Positions 48,221 to 60,967 of a DNA stretch of 64,000 nucleotides are shown here, in pieces. Position 1 is the stretch's first letter. The number at the start of each line of letters is the position of its first letter. The stretch is taken from contig NC_045436.1 of the NCBI RefSeq assembly GCF_002776525.5, forward strand, positions 97,293,057 to 97,357,056, read 5' to 3'. A model generated the notes under the pieces. That model saw only the letters and a program-made list of their open reading frames with translations. It had not been told where the DNA came from and did no database searches. The position numbers and the translations under genes are program-made. The DNA comes from Piliocolobus tephrosceles (taxonomy: Eukaryota > Chordata > Mammalia > Primates > Cercopithecidae).

Positions 48221-50045
48221 TTTTTCATGTAATTTTCCTCCTTCCTTTTTCTTTTCTTTTATCTTTCCCTTGTTGAATAATACTTGTTTCAGTATTTGCA
48301 TTTTTGTTGTATAAACATTGTCTTCCAATCAAGTTTATTGGTTTTTCAGATAATAATATGAATATATATGCCCTAAAGAAAAATAGAAACTATAATCACA
48401 AAAATAAGGTACAAGTCTTCTGAAACATTATCAATCACCCACTTAATCAAAAAATCATAAATATCTTTATATATAAATGTGTGCAAATATTTTTGAGCAA
48501 TTCTCAGAATTTCATAGTCTAAAAGTTGCCCCATTTTCCAGTCTTTTATTATGCATTATCAAATTAATATTCACAAAACTTACAACAATTTATATACGAC
48601 GGGAAAAACAAAATGACTGTTTCCCCTCAGTCTCCTCAATACTGCATAGATTAACTGGATTTTAAAATATTTACCAATTTTGTGGTCATTATTTTGGCTT
48701 TACTTTTTTATATGTTAAATTATCTTTTAGATTTAATGGGGAAGTTTCACATTTTTATTGATTAAAATGATGTCAGCTATTAGATTTAGAAAGGCTTTAC
48801 AACTATGTTTGCTTGTAATTATGAACATTATTAATTTTGAACAATGTTTATTTTTGCAAAAATCTAAGTTTAAGATAAGTATGAAGAATGACAATTAAAG
48901 GTTTTAAAAAATAATATATCTTCTAGACATGTTACACATTTTAAAAGTTTTTATTTTCTTCCATGGCGCTTGATTATTTTTTTCAGTCAAAAAAAGCTTA
49001 AATATAACTTTCTCAGCTCTTCATAACAATTTTATTTTCTTATTTTTGTCTTCTTGATCTACCACTTACTTATTTATACTTTTATACTTTCACATGTATT
49101 ATTTGAATTTGTTAAAAAACTGGGAGATTTTCTATGAGTGTGATGATTAGGCCACATCCATGTATTCTGAAATACTATTACCAATTGAAAACTTATTTAA
49201 AAAATAGTCAATAATTGCCATTTAACTTTCTTGTTCCAAATGTTATTTTCTACTTAGCAATTTTATAAATAACTAAATATTTTACAATTTTTTCAAGATT
49301 TAGTGCCTATTTAGGTTGGTGTAAATTTCTGTATATTCTTTCTAACTTTATTTTTCAATTTTATATCATTAGATTTATTTCCAATAACCTAATCATTTAA
49401 ATATTGAAAACAGTGTACTATTGAAAGATAAGCTGAGGCACAATAAAATCTTAAGGGATTTACTTAAGAGAACAGTGACTTATGAATTAGAAAGTGTTAT
49501 ACCAAACCAAAGGTGGTTTCAGACTCCATTGATGAAACACAAAAGACAGGCTTTTATGAAGTGAATGCAGAAGTAGATCAAATAAACTGTTTTACTGGTT
49601 ACAGTTATACATGCCTTATTCATCCATTTTGCTGGAAGTTCCTTAGTTATATAATTATAAGTAAGTTGGTGGCTTCTGGTTGGTTTTTATTTTTCTTTAA
49701 TATGAGCATTTACAAGAAATAGTTGAAGTTAACTTTCACTTACGTTTGCAAATTAGGCAAGGTTAAGGTCACTTCTGAAGCCTAACTGGCATTGTCTGCT
49801 CTGGGATTCTTCAGGCACTGGTCACCATTTTAATTTACTTTAACAGTATGAGTTTATGACACTGTTTTTATTTCTTTTCATTTCTCCTAGTATTTCAAGA
49901 ATGTTTGCATTACACCTTCTAATATAATGTGGTTGTTGATGACTTTCCAATGGGAAAATTTTTGTTCAGTTCCTGAGTTTTAACCTCGGTTGTTTGTCTG
50001 ATGCATATAAGCTGGCCTCTAATTTTGCAGTATTTGCCTTTGTTT
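48221..50045. other. AT-rich sequence, no gene seen
   Basis: A possible MIR lies at 49425-49500. The rest, including open frames at 48477-48665 and 49513-49722, is unrecognised. Confidence 0.5.
49425..49500 (-). mobile_element. Possible MIR fragment, antisense
   Basis: AAGCTGAGGCACAATAAAAT followed by a decayed version of the MIR GTTAAGTAACTTGCCCAAGG region. Confidence 0.35.
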
Positions 50046-50049
50046 GATA

Positions 50050-50440
50050 TACTTTCTAAGCCAGGTTTTATTAAGCTTTGGCAAAAATTACCTCCTGAAT
50101 CTCAGTGCATTACAACAACAAGAGTTTCTTTTGGCGTTCTGTCACCTGCCAATCATGTTCAGCTGTGAATTTGCCTCACTTTACTTCCATGTCCTGCCCC
50201 AGACTGATGAAGCAGCCTCTACCTGAAACATCAGCAGTAGTCACGGCAGGATATTTTAGGTTCTATACATATATAAAGAAATGACATTTCCTCCGGCATT
50301 GCACTACCCAAAACAGGACATGTAGTCATACTTGAATTCAACAGGGCAAAGATGTGTAATCCTCCCACAGAAAGGACCAATGAAAAAAAAGGAATGAAAA
50401 TACATGAAAGCAATTAATACAATCTGCCACATATGTTTAT
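50050..50440 (-). mobile_element. MLT1-type LTR, antisense
   Basis: CTCAGTGCATTACAACAACA, AGACTGATGAAGCAGCCTCT, CCTGAAACATCAGCAGTAGT and GTGTAATCCTCCCACAGAAA match, in reverse complement, an older MLT1-class LTR with its GCTGCTCCGTCAGCCTGGG-type centre. The open frame at 50231-50413 is inside it. Confidence 0.6.
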
Positions 50441-52640
50441 ACACATCAACTTCCAACTCTTGTAAAAAATTTAAGTCTAATATCTGTCTTGAAAAGCTTA
50501 GGTGGCAGAAATCACTGATAAAACCAAGAGACGATTTTTATTAACAGAAAATGTTAAAATGTCTATCTACATTCCTAGGTAGAAGTAACATAATTGTTAA
50601 GTCTTTGGTATTTTTTATAAACTTAAAAAAAACTTTCCTTGTCTTTGCTTTGTGTCTTTTGATAGAAGCCAGGGGAAAAAATAATATCTTTTTGCAAATG
50701 CGTTAAAAAAAACTATTTTGTGCATATAATAGTGTTATCTCTAATTCCTTAAAGATAAGCAATATAATTGGGCTTTGCCTTTCTATTTTCTACTTTAAAC
50801 TTGATTTGCTTTGTTCCTTTATGAATGAAACATTTAACATCATTTGAATATTAAATAAAACCTACTTAATATATGGCCATTCTAATTCCTTTTATTTTAT
50901 TCTTATCTTTTTTTTTATATTCATGGTCTTTGTTTCTTATCTGTATCTTATCATATCCTATCAAAACTACTATCTACCTAAATGCTTAAATACTGTGCAC
51001 TTGTATTTATTTCAAAATGTTATTTTTATTTCTGTGTTGTAGTTCAAAGCCTAAACACAAATGAATTTAACGTATCTTATGGATTTAATGGAGTAGGAGG
51101 TAGTTAGCATCATTCTTATCATATTTTAAGCCTGTTTTATTTCTTCATGGGTTTGTACTTTCCCAGTTTCCTTTTTTATAATAGCTTGAAGTATTTTGAA
51201 TCTGAATCTGGTAATATATCAAATATCAATTTTCTATTTTATCTCAACTTTTCTATTATACTAATTTTTTAAACCAATTTTGTATATTTAATATCAGTTA
51301 GGTTAGAGAAATCCTTGGATTCTTTTCTTCGACCATACTCTTTGGAGTAATGCAATAGACTCATTGTCACAAAATGGGCTCTCCTTTTCAGTTTAGTACC
51401 ACTTCAATCTCTAAAAGATAGCCATACCATCAATTCTGTTATTTGAAATTAATCACAGGAATGGTCTATGGGACTGTAATACCTGACATGAAGTGCTGCT
51501 CAGGGAGAAAAATGTTTTTCCAATCTATAATAGTTTTTGAGAGTTTGAGGACACGAACTAGAGTATATTAACTCTGCTAGAGGTATAAAACTATAGGGAA
51601 CTGAAAGAAGCTCTTTCTCCTTATTCTTTGGAAAAAAAAGAAGAAATGGAGTCTCAAGTAGAAAAACAAAACAACTATATCATATGTTTATTTCATGACT
51701 TTTCAGAGAAAAGATATTTCCTTTCAGGTAATAAAGTGATCACAAAATTTTCTTTACAACCTGGATTTTCAAAATGGTCATATCTGCTACTAGAAAAACA
51801 AAAAAGTGTAAAATTGCATGTTCTTATTTCCAAAGAGCAAAATCTGTTTAATTAACTGAAATGCCATTGATATTTACTATTTAATCCTGAGTAGCTCATT
51901 TAATATTTATTTTTTGATGTCTGTGTGCTCATTATTATATAATATGGAAAGGAGTAGAAAACGTATTAGTTCTCTTAGGAGAGCAAGTTTTTAGCTTTAG
52001 TACCTCAAGTTTAAATGTCTGGGATGAGATGGATACTAGAAGTCACTAATCTTTAATCAAAACAATATAAATATTAAAAATCCCCTGATCCGGGAAGAAT
52101 ATTCTTTAAATATATGACAAAGTTAATTTAAATGACAATAAAATAAAAAGAAGAGATACAATATTTACACTTGGGTACCTTTTATAGATATATGAATAAA
52201 GTATAAGTGTTATTTTTAAGACTAGTAACTATTGGACATAGTTTAAAATAAATATCAAAGAAAATTTATGTTTTACTGTAAAGTATGTGAAAATTTTCAA
52301 GATATATCTTATCGCCAGTATATGAAGCTACTTTAGGCACAGTGATTGTGCCAAATGATAACAATGATTTTGCAGGTTAAATTCTTTATTTTAGTTACTT
52401 TTTCATAGTAAGCGAACTTTTCAAGATTACTTCATACATTTAACACTGTACCTTTTTCTTCTAATGTTTACTACTTTTAAATTATATTTTATAGTTAAAT
52501 TTTTTTCTACAACCTACCCATTTTTTAAAATAATTTGAAATGAAAAGATCTACTAAATGAACCTTAATAATGCTAACCCCTGTACTCATGACTTCTAAAA
52601 TGAATTAACTAATGCATTTTTCTTTGCAGGTTGTTTTGGC
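50441..52640. other. AT-rich sequence, no gene seen
   Basis: No recognised element. The open frame at 51628-51855 (75 residues) has no family resemblance. Confidence 0.5.
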
Positions 52641-52649
52641 TATATGAAA

Positions 52650-52699
52650 GTGTGTGTGTGTGTGCATGCGTGTGTTTGTGTGTGTGTGTGTGTGTGTAT
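52650..52699. repeat. (TG)n microsatellite
   Basis: TG run of about 50 bases with CATGCG and TTTG interruptions. Confidence 0.93.
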
Positions 52700-52819
52700 T
52701 TCAATTCAGATATACTTGACTCACATAAGAATGATTCCACAAACTCCATACCCAAACATCAGTGATGAAAGTGACTGGACCTCAGAAAGACTTTGCCTAA
52801 GGAAACAATGACTGCATGT

Positions 52820-53212
52820 TGCTATGGTTTGAACGTCCTCTTCAAAACTCCTGTTGAAACTTAATCCCCATTGTGAAAATATTCAGACATTGGGCCTTAA
52901 GAAGTCATTGAAATTGATTAATCCATTCTTGAATTAATAGATTAATGCTGAAATATGGGCTTGAAACTAGTGATTTTATAAGAAGAGGAAAATAGACATA
53001 AACTGGCATGTTAGCATGCTCAGCACTTTGCAACATGTGACGCCCTGTGCCACCTCAGGACTCTTCAAGAATACCCACCTGCAATAAGTCTCTCACCAGA
53101 TGCAGTCCCTAGACCTTGGACTTATCAGCTTCCACAACCGTAAGAGATTTTTTTTTATTTATAGATATTCAGTTTCAGGTATTCTGTTATAAAAATAAAA
53201 CAGAATAAGACA
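52820..53212 (+). mobile_element. MST-type (ERVL-MaLR) LTR
   Basis: It starts TGCTATGGTTTGAACGTCCT, passes ACTCCTGTTGAAACTTAATC, CTCACCAGATGCAGTCCCTA and CCTTGGACTTATCAGCTTCC, and ends CAGAATAAGACA, which are the MST LTR start and end. No clear target-site duplication. Confidence 0.8.
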
Positions 53213-53920
53213 CCTTTATAACGGACTCATGCAATTTAGAAGAAATAATGATTTACCTTGGTTTATCAATTAGAAGTATACATCTAGTCTTATAGCCAAA
53301 TATGTCATTCATTTCTATTATGCCTTAGAGACAATATAGAAAGTATTGGATGTAAATATTTTAAATATCTAATTAACAACCTGTGATTGTAAGATGCTTG
53401 CTTACATACCACATACACACACAGACATCTGGAAATCAAGGATTATAGATTTTTTATTTATTTTCAACCCTTAAAAGAATTCCCTGGTATAAAGTGGAAA
53501 CCTTAATTTGTTGATCAAATAACTAACTATTAAAAATTAAAGACTAAAGCTTTTAAAGTGCATTTGAAAGATAATTTGATGCTTACTTTCAATTTGTTCT
53601 GATGTGAACTGGGCTTAGTATCATGCAGTAGGATTTAATCCTGAGTAGGACTAATTTCATGGGTGATGAATTACCTGAAAATCATTTAAGTGGACAGTGG
53701 CTCATATGATTTTATCTTTAATTAAAATTGCATATTTTCTTGGTTGTGAAAGTTTGTCGTTAATTGCAATTAATGGCATCTTCAGAATACACAGTGAAAA
53801 ACACAAGGTGATTCCAATGCTACATGTAGGTAATTTTGAGGTAAGTTCACAGGTCTTTATGGCTCTTATGCAGCCTACCATAGGCTCCAAACTTCAGTCT
53901 TATACTTTTGGTTTAGCTCT
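53213..53920. other. AT-rich sequence, no gene seen
   Basis: Overlapping open frames at 53697-53933 and 53702-53890 are unrecognised. Confidence 0.5.
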
Positions 53921-54291
53921 TGCTTTAGTCTGAATGTTGGTGTCCCAACAAAAGTTCAGATGTTGGAATTTAGCCTCTAAAATGATAGTATTAAGTGGAG
54001 CCTTTGGAAAGTGATTAGGTCATGATAGCTCCATTCTCACGAATGGGATCATTGCCCTTTTAAAATCACTTGAAAAAGCCTGATTATCCTTTCTGCCCTG
54101 CCCCTTCAGCCCTGTGAGGTCATTGTGGGAAAGCACTGTCTATGAGGAATGATCCCTCACCAAATACCAAATCTGCCAGTGGCTTTATTTTGGACTTGCC
54201 AACCTCTAGAACTGTGAGAAATAAATGCCCAGTGTTTATAAAATGTCCTGTGTGGGGTAATTTGTTATAGCAGCAAGAATGGACTAAGACA
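53921..54291 (+). mobile_element. MLT1-type (ERVL-MaLR) LTR
   Basis: TGAATGTTGGTGTCCCAACA, AAGTGATTAGGTCATGATAG, CACGAATGGGATCATTGCCC, CCTCACCAAATACCAAATCT, AGAACTGTGAGAAATAAATG and the end GAATGGACTAAGACA are MLT1 landmarks in order. Confidence 0.85.
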
Positions 54292-54454
54292 TCCCTCTTC
54301 CATAGTGAGCAATATAATTGACAGAAAGTATCCCCATTGACTGGATCATTTTGAAGAATGGACACAGATGATTGCACTGGTTAAAAATTTGGGTAGAGAT
54401 GAGTCTGTGATCCTATGTTGGTTCTGTAGCCCATTTGCTTTACTCAGTCAACTG

Positions 54455-54835
54455 TATTTTTCAGGATTCTTTGTCATTAGTCTTCTAGTTGAGTTCAGCC
54501 AATGAAAGTCACTGGCAGGAGAAAGGGAGAAGCCAGTGTATTTTTGACACTCACGATCTCTTAGTGGCAATAGTTGTTACCTGAAATCCAAATTTAACTG
54601 GGATTTCTGCTTGTAATTTAGCCCAGGATCTCACCTGCAGACTAGCTTGCTTCTCTGTCTGTCTTCTCTGTATCTGCAGGTAGCATTACCTCCTCTATTT
54701 ACCCTGTTAGCCTAGTGGTGGCAACAGTTTCTAGTGTTGCCATCTCTGGGGCACCTCATTATAGCTTTCATTATTTCTGTATTCCTGATAGCTGGACCAT
54801 GATCAATACAGGGAAAATTAATATACAAAACTCAC
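54455..54835 (+). mobile_element. Old LTR/MER-like repeat (family not named)
   Basis: CAGCCAATGAAAGTCACTGG, CAGGAGAAAGGGAGAAGCCA, TTAGCCTAGTGGTGGCAACA and GTTTCTAGTGTTGCCATCTC resemble a common old repeat with a CCTAGGGGTGGTAACAGC centre. Confidence 0.4.
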
Positions 54836-54839
54836 GAAA

Positions 54840-55495
54840 AAAATTGGGGGCTCTAGAGAACCAAGTGATAGTTTTGACTACATCAAAATTAAGAATTTCT
54901 ATTCCAGGAGTAATAAGTTCTGATATACTATTGCACAATGGGGTAACAATAGTCAACAATAATGTACTATATACTTGAAAATAGTGAGAAGAGAAAATTT
55001 TGAAAGTTCTCATCATAAAGAAATGACAATTGTTTGAAGAATAGATATGCTAATTACACAGATTTGATCATTCCACAATATATATGCATATTGAAACATC
55101 AAACTGTACCCCATAACTATGTATTAATATATTGTCATTAAAAACAAAATAAAATTTATTTTATACATTTTCAAAAGAAAAATTTTATATAGTGAATGAC
55201 TCAAAATACATAATGAAAGGACAGTTGCCACAGTAGAAGAACATATTTGCAAGATATATATCTAGCACATTTTAGTATCTTGAATGTGAAAAGAAATCTT
55301 GCAAGGCATACAAAACTCTGGAAATCCAATTATAAAATGGGCAATTATATCAATAAGCAGTTCCCAAAATAAGAAGACAGAATGTCAAGTAGGAAAATGA
55401 ATGGATGAATAGATGCTCATATAAAAATTTATCTTAATTACATAAATTAAAACAATAATACCATTCTACTTTCTACCTATTAGTCTCAAAAAATA
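54840..55495 (+). mobile_element. L1 ORF2 remnant containing an L1 3' end
   Basis: ORF2-like TGACTACATCAAAATTAAGA ends near 54903. From there to about 55165 is an old L1 3' UTR (GGAGTAATAAGTTCTGATAT, GGGGTAACAATAGTCAACAA, TTGATCATTCCACAATATAT, CCCCATAACTATGTATTAAT, A-rich tail). ORF2-like sequence then resumes (GAACATATTTGCAAGATATA, TTATAAAATGGGCAATTATA) until the RPSA pseudogene at about 55496. Confidence 0.6.
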
Positions 55496-56350
55496 GTCCA
55501 TATAATGTTGTTACTGGGGTCTATCATGACTTTAAGGAAAATTATCACAATGTCTAGAGCCCTTGATTTCCTGAAAGAGAGGATCCTTACTTCAGGATCA
55601 TGCATAGGTGTCATCATAACTGAATTTTACAGAGAAATATATCTTCAGGAAGGCATCTGCATCATAAATATGAAGTGGACCAGATACGTTTCTGCTGGCA
55701 GTTTATGTCATTGTTGCCATTGAAAATCCAGCTGATGTGACTCATATCCTCTAGGAACACTAGCTAGTCTGTGTTACTGAAATTGATTGCATTTACCATC
55801 CACACCAATTGCTGCATATACTTCATTCTCAGTCTTTACTAAGCAGATCTAGGCAGCTTTCTGGGAGCCCCACGTTTTGCTGGGTACTGATTACAGCACT
55901 GACATCCCATGAAGGCATGTGATGTTCCTGATCACCATGGTCCTGGGTAACACAGATCCTCCTCTGTGTTATGTGGACACTGCCATCCATTCAACAATAA
56001 GGAGGTATGCTCATTGGGTCTGATGTTATTGCTGCTGGCCCAGGAATTCTTGTGCATGTGTGACAGCATTCCATCTTGAGCACCCATGGAAGTCGTGCCT
56101 GTCCTCTATTTCTCTACATGTACTAAAGAGATTCTTTTTAAAGAAAGTTGTTACTGAAAAGAATATTACCAAGGAGATATGTCAGGGTGAATGGACTTTC
56201 CCAACTCCTGAATTTACTGTTACTCCATTTGAGATTACAGACTGGCCTGAAGTCTTGCAAGTTTCCCTCTTAGACTATTCATTCTTACCTATTGGAGACT
56301 AGGGTGTTCAGCCCATGACTGAAGACAGGTCAACAACAACATCTGCTCAG
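55496..56350 (+). pseudogene. RPSA: Processed pseudogene of ribosomal protein SA (RPSA, 40S laminin-receptor precursor)
   Basis: The sequence follows RPSA mRNA without introns. The 5' UTR-like part includes GTCCATATAATGTTGTTACT and ACTTTAAGGAAAATTATCAC. The ATG is at 55550, followed by codons for SRALDFL (parent SGALDVL). Further matches in order are GICIINMKWTR (parent GIYIINLKRTW), AIENPADV, NTDPPLCYVDTA, EHPWKS (parent EHPWEV) and CQGEWTFPTPEFT (parent FQGEWTAPAPEFT). RPSA is a 40S subunit protein of 295 residues. Here it is dead: an indel near 55695-55705 runs into a stop at 55721, a TAG lies near 55752, and more frameshifts follow. The longest pieces are 55505-55723 and 56060-56302. The last residues, stop region and A-tail are not clearly recognisable. 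It interrupts an old L1 ORF2 remnant. Confidence 0.93.
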
Positions 56351-58326
56351 CCTATTGAATAGTATACCTCTTCTCCCACGTGTTCTTAAACAGCATATGG
56401 AGAAATATCTGAAAGGAAACAAGCATTAATTTCAGTTTTTAAAATTGCAGTACTTTGAATGCTAACAAGAAAGCAAGAAACAGGAGTATTTACACAGAGG
56501 TATCAGCAACTGAGGAATGGAAAAAGGCACTAACAAGAGGTAATTAGGTAATAGGTACTAGGCCTATTAATCACTCTCATAGCTCTAGCTCTCATACATG
56601 TGCAAGAAGACCTTTAGAAGGTGATTTATTTTAACATTATATGTATGAAGAAACAGCTGGAGATAAACTCTACAACCTAGTAGTCAGGTGGTCAGGTAAG
56701 GAACTAAATCTGATAAAACTAGATCTGAAACAGAATGTTAAATAACAAAAACAGAAAGATAAAAATGTGAGACTTATTGTGCATATTATTGGGGTACATT
56801 TAGAACTAAATAACTATGATTTTTACCCTGGTTTGAATATTTAAATACATGTATAGAAAAGTTCATTAGAAAGATATACATTAAAACAGGCATGTGTACT
56901 ATTGATAGGAACGTAATGGGAGGTTAAGTGTAAAAGCATTAACAAAACATAAAGGCAAAAATGGGAAAAAATGGCAGAAGTTTATTAATTTAAAAGAATG
57001 AATAAGTTAATCTGTACCTCTGAGGTCATGTTTTCTAAATTGAAACACAATTATCAGGCTCATTTGATTAATCTAAAAATACCTGCTATGTAATTACACA
57101 GACACCCTGGTACTTGCTAATGCAAATAACAATTGGTTGTGTTTACAAACCTGTATATGGTAGACTGTGAGGGTCTAATTTATATATATTTGAATATGCA
57201 TATTAGTTTAAAATATGATGCAAAATAGTTACCATGAAATTTTCTCTGATGATTCATTTGTTTATAAAATTTAAATTTATTTTCAAAAGTTATTCTAGAA
57301 TCATCTAATATGTATCACTGATATTAGAAATGTTTGGATTTTAAAATGGAGTGCATTTTCCAAAAGAGATGATACTGTTACCTTGGCATATTTTAAGGAA
57401 CAAATAACTATGAGCATTTTCAAGGTGAATTAGTTGTATTCGACTTGAGCGTTTGAAAGTCATGATTAAAGTAACCAGTGACTCTAAGGCAAACTTTAGT
57501 GCACAATTCTTCAGAATGCTTAACACTCCTGAAAGTATTATTGACTCAAGAACTGAAGTACTGAATCACTTTTTCCTAATCAATTGTGAAAATTAAATGT
57601 TAACTGCCCTTAATATTTTATATATTTCTTTCATGTGCAAGAGATGAAAAAATGGTTAAACATTGGTGCAAGAATAGAAGAGAACAATACTCTAGATCAT
57701 CTAGGCCACAATTTTTGTTTGTTTCTGGATACAATCAAACAGGGCTTGGTTCAATAATCAATGGAAAATTTTTATTATTTGTCATCTCTATATTCTCTGA
57801 TAAACTGAGATCACACACAGACACACTGAAGGTGTTAATGATATAGTCAAAGGCACCCAAGAACTTTATCTCAATCGCTCATTTATTCATTCATTCATTT
57901 TTATTCAATAGGGATTGAACATGCTCCCTGTGGGAAGTGAAAATTGAATTTCAGAGTTGCTAATACATGATTAATTTATATCTACGTCAAATCCTAAATA
58001 TTTTCCACATAAACAAGCAATGATGCAAAGCACTCATTCTCGGTTGAAGTCTGATGAGGATTTGAAGGTAAACATAACAACTAAGGGATAACTGACAATG
58101 TGATAAATCAAAATAAATTTCCGCAAGATGAACTATACAGACAGAAGAAAAGCGATTATTAGAATTACTCCCCTTGCATGATAGTTTCATAGATATTAAG
58201 CTTTAAAAAGTATACGTTATGAAAAGAAGTGTGTGAAAAGACAGAATATACATACAACAAAGACACATGTTTCAGTGGTATCTAGTATATTATCTTGTGT
58301 GATTCTACACTTTATTTTTTAAAAGC
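56351..58326. other. AT-rich sequence, no gene seen
   Basis: An (ATTC)n-like patch lies at about 57880-57902. Open frames at 57341-57526, 57652-57846 and 57987-58190 are unrecognised. Confidence 0.5.
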
Positions 58327-58334
58327 CTAGCTTA

Positions 58335-58619
58335 GGCCGGGCCCGGTGGCCCACGCCTGTAATCCCAGTACTTTGGGAGGCCGAGGCGGGCAGATCAAGA
58401 GGTCAGGAAATCAAGACCATCCTGGCTAACACAGTAAAACCCCGTCTCTACTAAAAATACAAAAAATTAGCGGGGCGCTGTGAGGCTGAGGCAGGAGAAT
58501 GGCGTGAACCCGGGAGGCGGAGCTTGCAGTGAGCGGAGATCGCGCTGCTGCACTCCCTCCAGCCTCCTGGGCCACGGAGCAAGACTCCGTCTCAAAAAAA
58601 AAAAAAAAAAAAAAAAAAA
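58335..58619 (+). mobile_element. AluY-like element with internal deletions
   Basis: GGCCGGGCCCGGTGGCCCAC through CAAGACTCCGTCTC and an A26 tail. Between TTAGCGGGGCG and AGGCTGAGGCAGGAG about 30 bases of the right monomer are missing. TAGCTTA lies on both sides (58328-58334 and 58622-58628), a short probable target-site duplication. Confidence 0.93.
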
Positions 58620-58743
58620 GTTAGCTTATATCTGAAATCTTGGTTGTGTCTCAGGAACAGGTGGATGTGTGTCATGAATCACAAAGCCTCTGCTATGCAC
58701 CCAACCAAATATTGGACACAGGGTCTTAATGGATCCATTTCTA

Positions 58744-58744
<1 letters not shown>

Positions 58745-58795
<51 letters not shown>

Positions 58796-58806
58796 ACACA
58801 CACACC
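58745..58806. repeat. (CA)n microsatellite
   Basis: About 30 CA units with one GACA interruption. It explains the poly-THTH open frames at 58644-58911. Confidence 0.97.
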
Positions 58807-59310
58807 CCTCAGCTGGAAACTTTACAGAGTTCTGTCTTTACAGAGTTCTCTTTCTGTCCTCTTCTGTTTGCTCTTCCAACATATGAAGGGTTGTTCGCTG
58901 ATTATAACTAATGGGCAGAACACTGGTTCAGACAGCTTTGGACAATAGTGAACACAACAGGGTATAAAACTGGTCTAAAGAACAAAGGTCTGAATTCTGC
59001 AGTTAGAGGTAGATGGCCTTTGTGTAGAATGCTGGGCGGATGCTCTTTAACGAACACATTATTTAACTTTCTTTGAATGTACATGATTTCTCCGTGAAAT
59101 GTTGTTTGAATAAAAATGTTCTTCCCAGTTGGCCACAGGCCACACCACCTCCATTGTGTCTGACCTCTAAGGACATTTAAGATTGGGATCACAGCAGTAA
59201 GAATTTGTTTTTCCATACAATGTGTACTTCAGTACATCTATCCAAATAGCAAGTAGATAAAGTATCAGCTGTGTTGAACATTATTATAAAATGTCAGTTA
59301 AAATTGTATC
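58807..59310. other. Unrecognised sequence with a 102-codon minus-strand open frame
   Basis: The frame at 58908-59216 (minus) has no domain, signal peptide or membrane segment I recognise. No promoter, splice or polyadenylation context supports it. It could be a remnant of an unrecognised transposon. Confidence 0.3.
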
Positions 59311-59314
59311 AGTT

Positions 59315-59866
59315 AGGGTTTAACTAAAGAACAGAAAAGGTAGATCATATAAATACACACACACAAACACACATGCACACACAGACATAGGCACACATAT
59401 GGCTTACTACACGTAATCTGCTTACACAATCATGAAGGCTGGCTCAACTATCCCAAAGTTCACAGAGCAGTCAGAAAGGGAGGATCCATGTGAAAGGAAG
59501 GGTGATTACAGCTCGGGTGTTGCTAAAAATATCTTTATGTCTAATGTCTCATCCAGTCTCTTTTTTAAGGGACACCAATGGGATTAGGTCAGACCCACTT
59601 GAGATAACCTCTATTTTAATTAACCCGGAATTAACCTCTTTGGAACTCTAATTACATCTGCAAAATCCCCTCACAGCAGCAAGTACACTAATGTGTGATT
59701 GAATAACTGGAACAAAGTGGGTGTATGCTACCAAACAGCTGTTATCTCCTTTCCAGATCTAACTTACAGAAGAGAATAGCTCTTGTAGCCTACCCTATCT
59801 GAAAACACATTAGAAAAATAATTGTGACGAATGTGCTAGTCTAGCCAAGTTGATATAACACCAACA
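59315..59866 (-). mobile_element. Old MER/MaLR-like repeat, antisense (tentative)
   Basis: CACACAATCATGAAGGCTGG, CCAATGGGATTAGGTCAGAC, CTAATTACATCTGCAAAATC and the end-like TAGCCAAGTTGATATAACAC resemble the reverse complement of an old LTR or DNA repeat. An AC-rich simple stretch lies at 59355-59398. Confidence 0.4.
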
Positions 59867-60620
59867 CTAAAATAAACTTGTCAGATTTATATATATGAGT
59901 TCTTTTAGTACATATTTAACTTTAGTCAAACATTATCTATCTATACTTGCTTAGTTTTAGAGATATAATTATACAAACACTGTGATGTTTCACATAATGA
60001 ACAGATGTAATTCTTGATGTGACATAACATAATTAAATAATTCATTTCATTGCATGTTATCAAGAATGTACTAAATTCAAGGTAGTTTACTGGAACAGTA
60101 AATACAAAAATTTTAAACCATTACCATTTTGCTTAAAGAGCTCAAAGTCTATAGAGAGGTTTTGTTTTTCTTAATACAAAATTTCATTGAAGTGCTATAA
60201 TAGACATAAAGAATAGTATTGAAATATAGAGAAAAGGTAAAAAGGCACCTAAAAATGTATGAAGGTGTTAGAAATGTTTTAAATTATGAGTGATGCTTCA
60301 GCTTAGCTCTGCATGCATTTAGTCACTGTGAAACTGTAGAAAATGGGGAAATTGCTTTCAGGCAAAAGGAAAATGATATGTGAGGAAAATTTTGAAAACT
60401 TTTTTCTGAGTGCCTCAAACAGATATTCTGAGTTCTCTGAGTCATTCTAGTGAATCATTAAAAGTTGAGGACTCTTGACACATACAGTAAATGAAGGATA
60501 TTTTGGTTTGGTTTGGTTTTTGGTTTTTGTCTCTATAGAAAAGGCAGGAAAAGAACATCTGTGACCTCTAACACCTATCTACATTAGTTTTTCTTCCTCT
60601 GTGATTTCCTCTTATTTAAA
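59867..60620. other. AT-rich sequence, no gene seen
   Basis: A (GGTTT)n-like patch lies at about 60501-60529. No recognised gene or transposon. Confidence 0.5.
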
Positions 60621-60630
60621 AGTGAACATA

Positions 60631-60916
60631 GGCTGGGTGTGGTGGCTCACGCCTGTAATCCCAGAGTTTTGGGAGGATGAGGCGGGTGAATCACCTGAGG
60701 TCAGGAGTTTGAGACCAGCCTGGCCAAAATAGTGAAACCCCATCTCTACTTAAAATGCCAAAAATTAGCTGGGTGTGGTAGCACACATCTTAGCTCCAGA
60801 TACTCAGGAGGCTGAGGCAGAAAAATCACTTGAACCAGGGAGGCAGAGGTGGCAGTCAGTTGAGATGGCTCCTGTGCACCCCAGCCTGAGTGACAGAGAG
60901 AGACTCTGTCTCAAAA

Positions 60917-60951
<35 letters not shown>

Positions 60952-60957
60952 ACAAAC
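60631..60957 (+). mobile_element. Alu (S-like) with (AAAT)n tail
   Basis: GGCTGGGTGTGGTGGCTCAC through GAGAGACTCTGTCTCAAAAT and about ten AAAT units (60914-60950). AGTGAACATA (60621-60630) and AGTGAATATA (60958-60967) form a target-site duplication with one mismatch. The minus-strand open frames at 60804-61053 are Alu translations. Confidence 0.94.
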
Positions 60958-60967
60958 AGTGAATATA

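Noticed and set aside
55505..56302. RPSA as a functional gene
   Set aside because: The reading frame is broken by indels and stops, introns are absent and the end is decayed, so it is called a processed pseudogene.
58644..58911. Open frames rich in HTHTHT repeats
   Set aside because: They are translations of a (CA)n microsatellite.
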